This document shows, one piece after another, positions 14,862 through 24,072 of a stretch of DNA of 50,267 nt. Position 1 is the first letter of the stretch. Every line of letters starts with the position of its first letter. The notes beneath the pieces are model-generated. The model was not told the origin of the DNA. It did not search any database and worked only from the letters and a program-made list of their open reading frames with translations. Both the position numbers and the translations under genes were made by a program. Source of the stretch: a bacterium (GTDB lineage Bacteria; Patescibacteriota; Microgenomatia; Levybacterales; UBA12049); contig JAKALS010000002.1 of the NCBI GenBank assembly GCA_021813145.1, forward strand, positions 99,595 to 149,861. Reading direction: 5' to 3'.

Positions 14862-16028
14862 TTAGTTCCTATTTCTTAGGAATGCGGGAATGTCCCATGC
14901 ATCGTCGTCTGTTACTTCCGGCTGCGAAGGAGCGGGTTCGGTAACCGGAGCCTGAACAGGCTGCTGCTGCGACTGGCCGTTTCCATTGCTGATTCCTATT
15001 CCGTTATTAACAATAGACTGTGCGCTTTCGATTTTTCTTGTAACCGGAGTTACAAACTCTTTAAGGGTTTGCCTTGTTAAATCAAATCCTGTGGCAATAA
15101 CCGTAATTTTTATCTGGTCATGCATCGTCTCATCTATTGTTGCTCCGAATATTATGTTTGCATCGGGATCCGCCGAAGATGCAATAATTTTTGCCGCTTC
15201 GTCTACTTCGTTCATTGTAATATCAGGACCGCCGATAATATTGAATAATACTCCCCTTGCCCCTTCCATAGATATTTCCAAAAGGGGCGATGCAACTGCG
15301 CTTCTTGCCGCGGTCTGTGCCCTGTTTTCCCCAACTCCTGTTCCTATTCCCATAAGAGCGGAGCCCGCATCGGACATGATAGTCCTGACATCGGCAAAAT
15401 CCACATTTATAAGCCCCGGCAAAGTTATAAGGTCTGATATCCCCTGAACTCCCTGGGTTAATACCGAATCAGCAACCTTGAACGCTTCCAAAAGAGACAG
15501 TTTTCTGTCCACCACATCCAAAATACGCTGATTCGGTATAACAATTAGCGTATCGACTTTGTCTTTAAGCTCTTCTATTCCGTCTTCTGCATTTACCATT
15601 CTTCTAGTCCCTTCAAATGCAAAAGGCTTTGTTACTATTGCAACCGTTAATGCGCCCACTTCTTTTGCCGCTCTTGCTATAACGGATGTCGCTCCTGTTC
15701 CTGTTCCTCCTCCCATTCCTGCCGCAAGAAAAAGCATGTCTGTTCCTTCAATTATTTCTTTTATTTTTTCGTAAGATTCTTCCGCCGCCTGTGTTCCTAT
15801 CTCCGGATTTCCTCCCGAACCGAGACCTTTGGTAAGATTTTCTCCTATCTGAAGTTTTGTCGCGGCCTGGCACATTAAAAGGGCCTGCGCATCGGTATTC
15901 ACGGAAATAAAATCAACTCCCTGAATGTTGCTTTGGGAGATCATGGAATTGAGGGCGTTATTGCCTCCACCACCTATTCCCATTACGCGGATTTTTGCGA
16001 AATTAGTGGTTTGAGGCTTGATTAACAT
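14862..16028 (-). CDS. ftsZ: Cell division protein FtsZ
   Basis: Tubulin-like GTPase that forms the division ring. The 388-aa protein shows [11 protein letters not shown] (18-27), the tubulin signature [10 protein letters not shown] (104-113) and the T7 synergy loop NVDFAD (208-213). A Gln/Pro-rich linker leads to the conserved C-terminal peptide [10 protein letters not shown], which binds FtsA. All key catalytic elements are intact. It is the last gene of the dcw cluster, after ftsA, but has its own extended -10 promoter with the ATG 6 nt beyond, so it can be transcribed separately and leaderless. It is convergent with the HTH gene. Confidence 0.97.
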   Translation of the reverse strand: MLIKPQTTNFAKIRVMGIGGGGNNALNSMISQSNIQGVDFISVNTDAQALLMCQAATKLQIGENLTKGLGSGGNPEIGTQAAEESYEKIKEIIEGTDMLFLAAGMGGGTGTGATSVIARAAKEVGALTVAIVTKPFAFEGTRRMVNAEDGIEELKDKVDTLIVIPNQRILDVVDRKLSLLEAFKVADSVLTQGVQGISDLITLPGLINVDFADVRTIMSDAGSALMGIGTGVGENRAQTAARSAVASPLLEISMEGARGVLFNIIGGPDITMNEVDEAAKIIASSADPDANIIFGATIDETMHDQIKITVIATGFDLTRQTLKEFVTPVTRKIESAQSIVNNGIGISNGNGQSQQQPVQAPVTEPAPSQPEVTDDDAWDIPAFLRNRN

Positions 16029-16034
16029 AGGCGA

Positions 16035-16063
16035 ATACTAGCAAATAAAAAAAGATTTTGCAA
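16035..16063 (-). promoter_or_regulatory. ftsZ promoter (extended -10)
   Basis: Minus strand: TTGCAA (16063-16058), 17-nt spacer ending in TGC, TAGTAT (16040-16035), then 6 nt to the ATG. The TGN plus TAGTAT forms an extended -10. It lies in the 77-nt ftsA-ftsZ gap. Confidence 0.6.
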
Positions 16064-16105
16064 GTTCTTACTTTACCGGCTTTACGGCTTTATAAACTAA
16101 AAAGT

Positions 16106-17419
16106 TTAAGGCAGAAATGATTTAAAGAAGGACAGGCCTTTAGATATATATTTTCCGAATTTAAGGGAACCTAAAGAACCGACACCGGGAATCTTTGGCA
16201 TGGAAAATCCAAAAGGCATCGAACTTTCCGCCTCCACTCCTTGTCCGTAAGTCGCAAGGCCTATCACCGTGGAGAAACTTGGATTATCTTGTATTTCGTC
16301 GATTATTCCTTTAATGTTAGTCGGAAAACCCACTCTTACCGGCATTGCAAGCATTCTTTTTGCGGCTTCGGTTATTCCTATTGTTCTTGCTCCTCCTCCC
16401 GTTACGACCAGACCCGAGGGTGTTTGTCCTGCATAACCGCTTTTTTTAATTTCCAGCCCTACCATAGTAAATATCTCGTTGAGTCTTGGCCTTATAATTC
16501 CGTCGACAAGAGTTTTTTGCGAGACTTTTACCAATTCTTCTGGAAGATTTAAAGAAGACAAATCTACTTCGTCAGGTTTTTCGGTTTTTTTTGTCTCCCC
16601 TAAAATCGATTCTTCGACTCTTACGGGTTTTTTAACCGGATTTGAAAGGAAAAGTTTTATTTTTTCGGCAGACTCTAGGGAAATCCTAAGCCCTATCGCC
16701 AAATCGTTTGTTATATGCCTTGCGCCTATGGGAAGTACCGAAGAATATGCGACGGAACCTTCGACATAAATACATATGTCTGTTGTCCCCGCACCGATAT
16801 CTACCAAAACTACCCCCAACTCTTTTTCTGTCTCGGAAAGGACGGATAACGAGCTTGCGTATCCGCTTGATACTATAGAGTCAACATCCACACCAACTTC
16901 GGAAAATGCCTTTTCCATATTTCTTATCGATGTGCTCCCCGCGGAAATAATATGTGTATCTACTTCGAGCCTTACTCCTGTCATTCCAATCGGATCTTTT
17001 ATTCCTTCCTGTCCGTCTACTATGTAACTCCTTGGAAGTACATGAATTATTTCCCTGCTTGAAGGAAGAGAAACTGCTTTTGCCGCATCTATTACTCTTG
17101 TTAAGTCTGTTTCTCTTATTTCTCCCTCCGGCTGGGCAACAGCAACTACTCCTCTGGAATTCTGAGACTCTATATGATTTCCTCCTATTGAAGCTATTAT
17201 ATGTGAGGCCGAATATCCGGCCATCCTTTCGGCACCTTCCAAAGAAGTATTTATTGCTGAAACTGCTTCTTCGATATCGACAATTTGCCCTCTTTTTACG
17301 CCGTTGGAAGATACTTCGGAGACACCTAAAACGTTTACCGATTCATCTACTTTGGCAATTAAAGTAACTATTTTTGAGGTTCCTACATCTACTCCTACTA
17401 CAATTTTACCTTCAGTCAT
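16106..17419 (-). CDS. ftsA: Cell division protein FtsA
   Basis: Actin-like ATPase that ties FtsZ filaments to the membrane. The 437-aa protein has phosphate and adenosine loops GVDVGTSK (9-16), LVDIGAGTTDICIY and VVTGGGART. The SHS2-like 1C region follows the first loop. The C-terminal end (LKFGKYISKGLSFFKSFLP) is an amphipathic membrane-targeting helix, as in other FtsA proteins. It follows ftsQ by 8 nt and precedes ftsZ by 77 nt, the conserved ftsQ-ftsA-ftsZ order. Nothing suggests loss of function. Confidence 0.96.
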   Translation of the reverse strand: MTEGKIVVGVDVGTSKIVTLIAKVDESVNVLGVSEVSSNGVKRGQIVDIEEAVSAINTSLEGAERMAGYSASHIIASIGGNHIESQNSRGVVAVAQPEGEIRETDLTRVIDAAKAVSLPSSREIIHVLPRSYIVDGQEGIKDPIGMTGVRLEVDTHIISAGSTSIRNMEKAFSEVGVDVDSIVSSGYASSLSVLSETEKELGVVLVDIGAGTTDICIYVEGSVAYSSVLPIGARHITNDLAIGLRISLESAEKIKLFLSNPVKKPVRVEESILGETKKTEKPDEVDLSSLNLPEELVKVSQKTLVDGIIRPRLNEIFTMVGLEIKKSGYAGQTPSGLVVTGGGARTIGITEAAKRMLAMPVRVGFPTNIKGIIDEIQDNPSFSTVIGLATYGQGVEAESSMPFGFSMPKIPGVGSLGSLKFGKYISKGLSFFKSFLP

Positions 17420-17427
17420 AAGGCTAA

Positions 17428-17838
17428 TTAAAAGACAATTACCGGTTTATCATACCGAAAATCCAGCGATTTAAACCGTTTCCCTTCTATTGTAAGCCGT
17501 GAGAGGATTAGTTGTAAAGAGGAGATTTGATTTTCAATATTTTTATCGGTGGAAATTATTACCTGACTGCCGTCGTTAAGAGTCACCAGATAGGACGAGT
17601 CCGAGGAAATGTCTACCCTTGTAAAGGGTATGTTATATTTTTCCAGTTCACCCTGCAACTGGTCATGCCTCTGGTTGCTGATTTGCTGGGCCAAAGGACT
17701 TAAAACACCTTTTTTAGGTATAAGGTAATTTAATGCAAGATATCCTGAAAATAAAACAAGAAGAATAAAAAAAGCGAAAAGAAAAATTTTAATTTCGCCG
17801 AAAAGCCTATTTTTTAATTTTCTTTTTTTTATGGACAT
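17428..17838 (-). CDS. ftsQ: Reduced FtsQ/DivIB-like division protein lacking POTRA
   Basis: A 136-aa bitopic protein: basic N-terminus, one membrane segment (about 18-38), and an outer domain of only about 95 residues. FtsQ/DivIB proteins are usually 240-330 aa with a POTRA domain (about 70 aa) followed by a beta domain. Here the end (SLDFRYDKPVIVF) matches the last strand motif of the FtsQ beta domain, while a POTRA-sized piece is missing. Position between murG and ftsA also argues for FtsQ. It overlaps murG by 32 nt and no internal Met allows a later start. If the POTRA module is lost, recruitment of partners such as FtsK must differ (inference). Confidence 0.75.
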   Translation of the reverse strand: MSIKKRKLKNRLFGEIKIFLFAFFILLVLFSGYLALNYLIPKKGVLSPLAQQISNQRHDQLQGELEKYNIPFTRVDISSDSSYLVTLNDGSQVIISTDKNIENQISSLQLILSRLTIEGKRFKSLDFRYDKPVIVF

Positions 17839-18895
17839 TTTTTAATACCGCCACAATCCTTTGGGCAGATCCTTCCTCAAAATAATTAACGGGTTTTTTG
17901 TAAGAATTTATATTTTTGAATACCTTCTCAATTATATCGGAAAAACTTGCGGGATTTGCATTTTTCTGTTCAAGAATTTCTCCCAATTTATGTTCTTTTA
18001 CAAACATTGCATTTTTAAGCTGTTCGTTGTTTTGAGAGAAAGGAATAGGAATAAGTACGGAAGGTTTTCCTAAAAACATAATCTCCGAAACAGTGTTTAT
18101 TCCCGCTCTTGAAACTATCATATCGCAGTCTCTTAAAAGATGAGCCGACTCCAGGGGCGTAAGAAATTTTTTAACCTCGTATCTTTCATCCTGAAGTTTT
18201 TCGAGCGTGTCAAAATCTTTATATTCTTTTGCATCTCCGCACTGGTGAAAAATCCTGAAGGTCTTTAGAAGATCCGGAAGCGAATCTCTAACAAGGGAAT
18301 TTATGAAATGCGACCCCAGACTTCCTCCTGTTATATAAAGGAGAGGCAAATCACCTTTATTTTTTTCTTCTTTTGAAACTTTCAAAATTTCTTTTCTTAA
18401 CGGGTTTCCGGTAAGAACTACTTTGCTTTTGGGGAAAAATCTCTGGGAAGAGTCCCAGGAAATACATACTCTGGACGCAAACTTTGACGCTATTTTATTC
18501 GCCATACCTACCTCAAATGTCTGCTCATGAATTACAACGGGGATTCTAAGGGCATATGCCGCAATTATTACGGGGAGCGAAACATAACTGCCGAATCCTA
18601 ATACTATGTCTGGTTTAAATTTATTGAGGACATAAAAGCTTTGGGAAAATCCGACCGGAAATTTAAGCATAGAAGGAAGTGTATGCCTGGTAAACTTTCT
18701 CTGTAGTCTTCCGGTTATAATCGGAAAAAATCCTATCCCCATTTCGGTAATAGTTCTGTATTCCAAAGAGTTTGCTCTATCCCCCTCCAGAGCCCTTTTC
18801 CTTCCGACATAAAGGACCTCGTTTTTACCTTTCCTTAATTCATCTATTACCGATAAAGCGGGAGACAAGTGTCCCCCCGTAATTAGTACTCTCAT
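17807..18895 (-). CDS. murG: MurG, lipid II-forming GlcNAc transferase
   Basis: GT28-family enzyme that adds GlcNAc from UDP-GlcNAc to lipid I on the inner membrane face. The 362-aa protein shows ITGGSLGSHFIN and SRAGINTVSEIMFLGKPSVLIPIP, the C-terminal donor-binding elements. Two departures are visible. The first glycine-rich loop is ITGGHLSPAL rather than the longer GGGTGGHxxPAL, so about three residues are missing. The usual HQ of the donor site is EQ (NNEQLKNA). The lengths agree with the family otherwise. The gene lies 2 nt after ftsW and overlaps ftsQ by 32 nt, consistent with the dcw operon. Confidence 0.93.
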   Translation of the reverse strand: MRVLITGGHLSPALSVIDELRKGKNEVLYVGRKRALEGDRANSLEYRTITEMGIGFFPIITGRLQRKFTRHTLPSMLKFPVGFSQSFYVLNKFKPDIVLGFGSYVSLPVIIAAYALRIPVVIHEQTFEVGMANKIASKFASRVCISWDSSQRFFPKSKVVLTGNPLRKEILKVSKEEKNKGDLPLLYITGGSLGSHFINSLVRDSLPDLLKTFRIFHQCGDAKEYKDFDTLEKLQDERYEVKKFLTPLESAHLLRDCDMIVSRAGINTVSEIMFLGKPSVLIPIPFSQNNEQLKNAMFVKEHKLGEILEQKNANPASFSDIIEKVFKNINSYKKPVNYFEEGSAQRIVAVLKNVHKKKKIKK

Positions 18896-18897
18896 TT

Positions 18898-19968
18898 TTA
18901 TTTTGTTATTTGCCTTGATACATTACAGAGTATTCCGACAGCAGCCAAATCTATAATCAAAGCCGAACCTCCGTAGGATATAAAAGGGAGAGGAATTCCT
19001 GTTAAAGGCAAAAGAGCCGTCTGTGCCGCAAGATTTATTAATATCTGCATCGCCAAAAAAGTTGTTATACCGCCGGCCAAAAGTTTTCCGAAATTATCTT
19101 TGGCGTGCACCGCCACATAAAACCCTCTCCAGATTACTACCATAAAAACAAGTATAACAATTGTGGCGCCGAAAAAACCCGCCTCTTCCGCGATTATCGC
19201 AAAAATGGAATCCGTTGTATTTTCGGGAAGATATGCATACTTTTGTAAAGAGTTTCCAAATCCTACTCCCATAAGCCCACCGGAGCCTAATGCTATCAGT
19301 ATTTGTCTTACATGATATGAGCTTGTGGAAAGAGACTGGTTAGGATTTAGAAAAGTACTTAACCTTGCGGCCCTATAGGGTTCAAGCTTTATAAGAATAA
19401 AACCTATTATTGCAACCGCCGGTGCAAGAAACGCAAAATAGGTTATGTTTGCGCCCGACAGAAAATAAACCGCAAGTGCTTCTGCGAGTATAATTCCCGC
19501 CGTACCCATATCCGGCTCAAGCATTATCAGAAAAAATACAAGACCCAAAAGAAGCAGAAAAGCCAAAAAACGCCCTTTTTCTTTTCTGGAAAACCATGCC
19601 GCAAGATAAATCGCAAGTCCGAGCTTCACAAATTCCGAAGGCTGCAAAAGAACAAAATGAAGATTTATCCACCTTCTTGCTCCAAGAAGGGAAACTCCGA
19701 GACCCGGCGCAAAAACCATCGTAAGTAAAAGTATGCCGATTACCAATATCGGTAAAGCCAGATTGTATAATTTATGGTAATCAAAAAGTGCAAACCCTCC
19801 TAATGCCAAGAAACCGAAAATAATCCAAAATATCTGATCTTTTACATAATGATATTTATCCGCAAAATCCCTAAACGCAACATAAGAAGAAGCATCGTAA
19901 ATCATATAAAGCCCGAACAAAGTCAGCAAAACAACGGACAATAAAAGAAGGAAATCTATTCTCTTCAT
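18898..19968 (-). CDS. ftsW: FtsW, divisome SEDS glycosyltransferase
   Basis: SEDS polymerase that makes septal glycan with a class B PBP. The 356-aa polytopic protein has ARRWINL (97-103), QPSEFVKL (109-116), EPDMGTAG and the FtsW-style PENTTDSIFAIIAEE followed by PFISYGGSALI. The intact QPSE and the ARRW motif separate it from the RodA copy at 2244. It lies between mraY (2-nt gap) and murG (2-nt gap), the conserved division context. Its likely partner is the PBP encoded at 30498. The predicted mraY promoter drives it. Confidence 0.95.
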   Translation of the reverse strand: MKRIDFLLLLSVVLLTLFGLYMIYDASSYVAFRDFADKYHYVKDQIFWIIFGFLALGGFALFDYHKLYNLALPILVIGILLLTMVFAPGLGVSLLGARRWINLHFVLLQPSEFVKLGLAIYLAAWFSRKEKGRFLAFLLLLGLVFFLIMLEPDMGTAGIILAEALAVYFLSGANITYFAFLAPAVAIIGFILIKLEPYRAARLSTFLNPNQSLSTSSYHVRQILIALGSGGLMGVGFGNSLQKYAYLPENTTDSIFAIIAEEAGFFGATIVILVFMVVIWRGFYVAVHAKDNFGKLLAGGITTFLAMQILINLAAQTALLPLTGIPLPFISYGGSALIIDLAAVGILCNVSRQITK

Positions 19969-19970
19969 GC

Positions 19971-20981
19971 TTATCTAATAAAAGCGAGATAAAGACCCAG
20001 AATAGCGAAGAAGAATCCTAAGAGCCAGGCCCTCATTACGACCTTTGGCTCATCCCAACCTTTTTTAAGAAAATAAAGATGGAGAGGAGCCACTGGTAAA
20101 AGTTTTCTTTTTAAGAATTTTTTACCCAGTATCTGTACCAGCGAAGAACCTACCTCAAGAACAAAAACACCTCCTATAAATGCTATAGCCAGAGTTCTTC
20201 CTGTCAAAAGACCGATTACCGCCATTGCTGCTCCCAAAGACATGGAGCCCACGTCTCCAAGCCATATCCTTGCTTTATAGATATTAAAATACAAAAAGGA
20301 GGCGACGCTTCCCATCAAAATCGCAATAAATATCCCGAGTCCTCCGCCTACTTCGCTCGACGCAATTGCCAAAAACGCACCAAGACAGATAAGTAAAAGT
20401 CCGGAAGCAAGGCCGTCCAGACCGTCGGCTATATTAAAAGCATTGGCAAAGGACACTATGACAAAAGCCGCAAAAGGTATAAAAAGAAAACCCAGAGGCG
20501 CAAGACCTATCCCTCTTATAAAAACAAAAGAATAGCCAAGCTGTGAATAAAGAACAAAAGCAATTATAAGGGCCAGCGCCCACTGGATAAGAAATTTATA
20601 ACGGAATCTTAACCCGAAAAAAGCAATTTTATTTCCGTTAGAAAGTTTTTTCAGGTCGTCATAAAGACCGAGCAACCCAAAACTTATAAAAGAAAAGAGT
20701 ATTACAAAAAGTTCCCAAATATTTATAGGCACATTAAACATACCGTATCCCCAAAGCGTTAAAGCGGTTACAACCAGAATAATCAAAAGTCCTCCGCCAA
20801 AAGGTGTTCCCGCTTTCCAGGCATTGAACTTATCAAAAAGGGGTGTGGGTTTATTGAAAATATCTACTGTTTTTTGCTCCTGTCTTCTCAATTTAATTTT
20901 GTAGAGGAAATCTATAAAGGGGATTATAAGTATGGAGGTAATAAAGGCCGACAACAAAGCGAAACCCAAAAGCTGTGACAT
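19971..20981 (-). CDS. mraY: MraY, phospho-MurNAc-pentapeptide translocase
   Basis: Integral membrane enzyme that moves phospho-MurNAc-pentapeptide to undecaprenyl phosphate to form lipid I. The 336-aa protein has about ten membrane segments. The acidic motif GLYDDLKK (Asp108-Asp109), the NAFNIADGLDGLA loop (180-192) and LGDVGSMSLG are intact, covering the Mg- and nucleotide-binding residues. The histidine-rich loop typical of MraY is represented by PLHLYFLKKGWDEPKV. It is the first gene of the mraY-ftsW-murG-ftsQ-ftsA-ftsZ block and has its own leaderless promoter after the glmS stop. Confidence 0.95.
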   Translation of the reverse strand: MSQLLGFALLSAFITSILIIPFIDFLYKIKLRRQEQKTVDIFNKPTPLFDKFNAWKAGTPFGGGLLIILVVTALTLWGYGMFNVPINIWELFVILFSFISFGLLGLYDDLKKLSNGNKIAFFGLRFRYKFLIQWALALIIAFVLYSQLGYSFVFIRGIGLAPLGFLFIPFAAFVIVSFANAFNIADGLDGLASGLLLICLGAFLAIASSEVGGGLGIFIAILMGSVASFLYFNIYKARIWLGDVGSMSLGAAMAVIGLLTGRTLAIAFIGGVFVLEVGSSLVQILGKKFLKRKLLPVAPLHLYFLKKGWDEPKVVMRAWLLGFFFAILGLYLAFIR

Positions 20982-20989
20982 ATTGCTAT

Positions 20990-21018
20990 ATTATAATACT
21001 CGTGAAAACTTTCTTCAA
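20990..21018 (-). promoter_or_regulatory. Internal dcw promoter ahead of mraY
   Basis: Minus strand: TTGAAG (21018-21013), 17-nt spacer, perfect TATAAT (20995-20990), 8 nt to the mraY ATG. It lies wholly in the 55-nt gap after glmS and would divide the cluster into a precursor half and a lipid II/division half. Confidence 0.62.
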
Positions 21019-21036
21019 TCAAAAGAGTATAAATAA

Positions 21037-22806
21037 TTACTTTACGGTAACACTTTTTGCGAGATTACGGGGTTTATCCGGATCGAGTTTTTTGATAATG
21101 GCTATATAATAGGCTAAAAGCTGACTTACAACTACCTGGACTATATATACCCCCTCATTAACATCCTTTACTTCTATAAAATGGTCAAACACCGAAGAAT
21201 TCTTAAAAGAAATACCTATTATTGTTCCCCCTCTTGCTTTTATTTCGGTAGCATTGGAGATTATCGAATTATAGGTTTCATCATTGGGAGCAAAAACTAT
21301 ACAGGGAGTGTCTTTAGATATAAGTGCTATCGGTCCGTGTTTAAGTTCCCCTCCGGCAAGCCCCTCTGTGTGGATATAGCTTACTTCTTTAATCTTTAAT
21401 GCCGCTTCCAATGCTGAAGGATAAGAAAGCCCTCTTCCAATTATAAATACGTGCTCTTTTTTTGATATGAGACTTGCCAATTGTTTAATTTTTCCCGTTG
21501 TTTTTTTATCATTTAAGATTCTCTCCGTCTCTTTCGCCGTTTCTATCAGGATTTCTTTTCCTCTCTTTCCTTTTCCTATAAGGGAATAGGAAAGAAGAAT
21601 CAAAACCGAAAGTTTAGCCGTATATGCTTTTGTCGAAGCAACCGCTTTTTCCGGCCCTGCTCCGAGTAAAAATTTATAATCGGAAAGTCTGTATATCGTG
21701 GAACCCAAAACATTTGTTACGGCTGCAATTTTACTTCCTTTTTCCTTTGCCCTGTCGAGAGACTCTATTACGTCTACCGTCTCTCCGGACTGGGAAAGAG
21801 CGATAATAAGACTTTTTTTATTGAGAAAATCTTCGAGATAGTTGAATTCGGAGGCAAAAACCGTATTGATATGCTTTTTGGAAATCCGGGAAAAAAGATA
21901 AACACCCGAAAGACATGCATGATAAGCTGTTCCTGCACCTATTAAAAATATTCCCTTTGCCTCTTTTATGACTTTTGACAGCCTGCCTATCTGTGTTGAA
22001 TAATTTTTGGCAAGATTGAGTATAACTTTCGGCTGCTCATAAATTTCCTTTAGCATAAAATGTTTGTACTTTCCGGCAGAAGACTTTTCGGGATCAAAAT
22101 CTATTTTTTCTATTTTGGGTTTTAATTGTCTCCCTTTTGGAAGAGAAAATATTCTGACATTTTTTCCGAGAATTGCCATTTGATTATCATTTAGAAAAAT
22201 CACTTTTTTCGTATGAGGCAGAATTGCCGATAAATCGGAGGCCAAAAAAAATTCTTCCTTTCCGACACCTGCTATAAGAGGCGATCCGTTTTTACACGCA
22301 ATTATTTCCGAGGAAGGAGCATAAGACACAACTATTGCGTTAAATCCCTTCAGCAGATTAAATACATCTCTTACAGACGATGCAAATCCTTCTTTTCTTA
22401 AATATTCCTCTATTAAATGAGGCACGACTTCGGTGTCGGTATCCGAAGTAAATTTATGACCCTTTTTAAGAAGGTCTTTTTTTAAACTCTCGTAATTTTC
22501 TATTATCCCGTTATGTACAACTGCGATTTTTTTTGTGCAATCCAGATGAGGATGAGCATTTTCTACCGTTACTCCTCCGTGAGTGGCCCATCTTGTATGT
22601 CCTATCGCAAAATCACTTTTTTTTGCAAATGAATTTTTTAACGGGAGCTTTCCCGTGTTTCTTTCCACTTCAAAGCCCTTTTTTTCTTTGATTCTTGCCG
22701 CTATCCCCCACGAATCGTATCCCCTGTATTCGAGACTTTTTAATCCTTCAAAAATTAACTCAGGGGCATTATTCTTTTCTCCGGTGTAAGCAAAGATCCC
22801 GCACAT
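21037..22806 (-). CDS. glmS: Glucosamine-6-phosphate synthase
   Basis: Glutamine:fructose-6-phosphate amidotransferase, making glucosamine-6-phosphate for the UDP-GlcNAc pathway. Its 589 residues start MCGIFAYTG with the catalytic Cys2 of the glutaminase domain, followed by YRGYDSWGIA and GHTRWATHG. Two SIS isomerase domains follow (IGAGTAYHA, SQSGETVD, KELGLSYPSALEA-type region), and the end DPDKPRNLAKSVTVK is the standard C-terminus. No glmS ribozyme-like leader is possible, because its ATG overlaps the upstream stop as TAATG. Its place inside the dcw cluster, next to two GlmU-like genes, puts UDP-GlcNAc synthesis in one unit with its use. Confidence 0.95.
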   Translation of the reverse strand: MCGIFAYTGEKNNAPELIFEGLKSLEYRGYDSWGIAARIKEKKGFEVERNTGKLPLKNSFAKKSDFAIGHTRWATHGGVTVENAHPHLDCTKKIAVVHNGIIENYESLKKDLLKKGHKFTSDTDTEVVPHLIEEYLRKEGFASSVRDVFNLLKGFNAIVVSYAPSSEIIACKNGSPLIAGVGKEEFFLASDLSAILPHTKKVIFLNDNQMAILGKNVRIFSLPKGRQLKPKIEKIDFDPEKSSAGKYKHFMLKEIYEQPKVILNLAKNYSTQIGRLSKVIKEAKGIFLIGAGTAYHACLSGVYLFSRISKKHINTVFASEFNYLEDFLNKKSLIIALSQSGETVDVIESLDRAKEKGSKIAAVTNVLGSTIYRLSDYKFLLGAGPEKAVASTKAYTAKLSVLILLSYSLIGKGKRGKEILIETAKETERILNDKKTTGKIKQLASLISKKEHVFIIGRGLSYPSALEAALKIKEVSYIHTEGLAGGELKHGPIALISKDTPCIVFAPNDETYNSIISNATEIKARGGTIIGISFKNSSVFDHFIEVKDVNEGVYIVQVVVSQLLAYYIAIIKKLDPDKPRNLAKSVTVK

Positions 22807-24071
22807 TATCTTATCCTCTCATTCTTTCTTATTACTATTTCGCTGAATTTCGTGTAATATTTCGTACTATCCCCGACGTTATTCATTATATTTGTAGAAG
22901 GGCCTACGATAACTTCTTTTCCTATTATTGTCCCAGGCATAGAAGAAGATTTAATTCCTATTTTTGTTCCGTCACCCACCATAATGCCCAAACTTTTGAA
23001 GCCGGTGTCCAGTTTTTTTCCGTCAACAACTGTTTTAACCGTACTCCTGTCAATTCTTACATTTGCGCTCACAAAGCCTGCGCCTATCCTGCAATTTTTC
23101 CCTATAACCGAATCTCCTAAGAAACCGGAATGAGTTTTGGAATTTTCCATTATAAGTGTATTTTTAACTTCCATGTTTGCTCCTACAACACAATTCTCTT
23201 CTATATCACAACCGTTTCTTAAAACTGCATTATTTCCTATATAAGAATTTTTCCCTATAAAGCATGGTCCTTTAATAACGGCATTTTCGAGAATCTGAAC
23301 ACCGTCTTCTATATGTACCTGTCCTTTTATAATAGCCGAAGAAGATACTTTTGCTTTTTTAGAAATGTAAAAGTTAAGATTTGAAAGAAGATAATTTTTT
23401 AGAAGAAGAATATCCCAGGGATATTTAAAGGAAATATTGTCTTCCTTGGAAAGTACAAATTTTACACCATGTTTTTTTGCATATAAAGAGACCGCTTCCT
23501 CAAAATTATAATGACCTTTAGGAGTATTGCTTAAAACTGTCAAAAAATTTCTGTTCAAAAAATAAACTCCGACAACACCCAAGTCCGAAGGTATATTTTT
23601 TTGCGGTTTTTCAACTATTTCCAAGACCTTATCCCCTTTTACCGAAAGAACTCCGATCTTTTTAAGAGTTTCCCGGTCCTGTATTTTTTTTGCGATAAGC
23701 ACAATTTCATCCGCGCGTATTTTTTTCTTTTCTATTTCTTTTTTTAGTATTTCAAAATCCAGCCTGTGCCCGTGTAAAAGAAAAAAGTCTTCCTTTATAT
23801 ATTTTTCCGCTAAAAGAAGCGCTTCGCCCATGCCAGTAGCTTCTTTTTGAATAACAAACTTAAGCTTGAGGGAGGGATTTATGTTTTCTATAAATTTCCT
23901 GGCGCTGTCGTCTTTTACCACGACTATTGCCTCTTTTAGGCCGGATTTCTTGACCGAATTTAATGTATGCTCTATTAACGGCTTGCCTGCAATTTTTACA
24001 AAAGATTTGTGGGCGCTGTTAAAAGGATAAAATCTTGAGGAAACTCCTGCCAAAAGAATTACTGCCTGCAT
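22806..24071 (-). CDS. Sugar-1-phosphate nucleotidyltransferase with left-handed beta-helix (GlmU-like)
   Basis: A 421-aa two-domain protein. The N-terminal nucleotidyltransferase domain (about 1-225) has the loop LLAGVSSRFYPF, a degenerate form of LAAGxGTRMxP that keeps the arginine, and a later PKGHYNFEEAVS. The C-terminal part (about 235-421) is a left-handed beta-helix of hexapeptide repeats (IGKNSYIGNNAVL, VIGKNCRIGAG), as in GlmU acetyltransferase domains. It resembles the archaeal-type bifunctional sugar-1-P nucleotidylyltransferase/acetyltransferases. A probable role is acetylating GlcN-1-P, with its own uridylyl step helped or replaced by the adjacent GlmU-N protein. The degenerate loop makes nucleotidyl transfer uncertain. 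It lies between glmU-N (1-nt gap) and glmS (1-nt overlap). Confidence 0.8.
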   Translation of the reverse strand: MQAVILLAGVSSRFYPFNSAHKSFVKIAGKPLIEHTLNSVKKSGLKEAIVVVKDDSARKFIENINPSLKLKFVIQKEATGMGEALLLAEKYIKEDFFLLHGHRLDFEILKKEIEKKKIRADEIVLIAKKIQDRETLKKIGVLSVKGDKVLEIVEKPQKNIPSDLGVVGVYFLNRNFLTVLSNTPKGHYNFEEAVSLYAKKHGVKFVLSKEDNISFKYPWDILLLKNYLLSNLNFYISKKAKVSSSAIIKGQVHIEDGVQILENAVIKGPCFIGKNSYIGNNAVLRNGCDIEENCVVGANMEVKNTLIMENSKTHSGFLGDSVIGKNCRIGAGFVSANVRIDRSTVKTVVDGKKLDTGFKSLGIMVGDGTKIGIKSSSMPGTIIGKEVIVGPSTNIMNNVGDSTKYYTKFSEIVIRKNERIR

Positions 24072-24072
24072 A

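Noticed and set aside
21037-21060. glmS ribozyme or riboswitch
   Set aside because: The glmS start overlaps the upstream stop codon, leaving no leader for a ribozyme.
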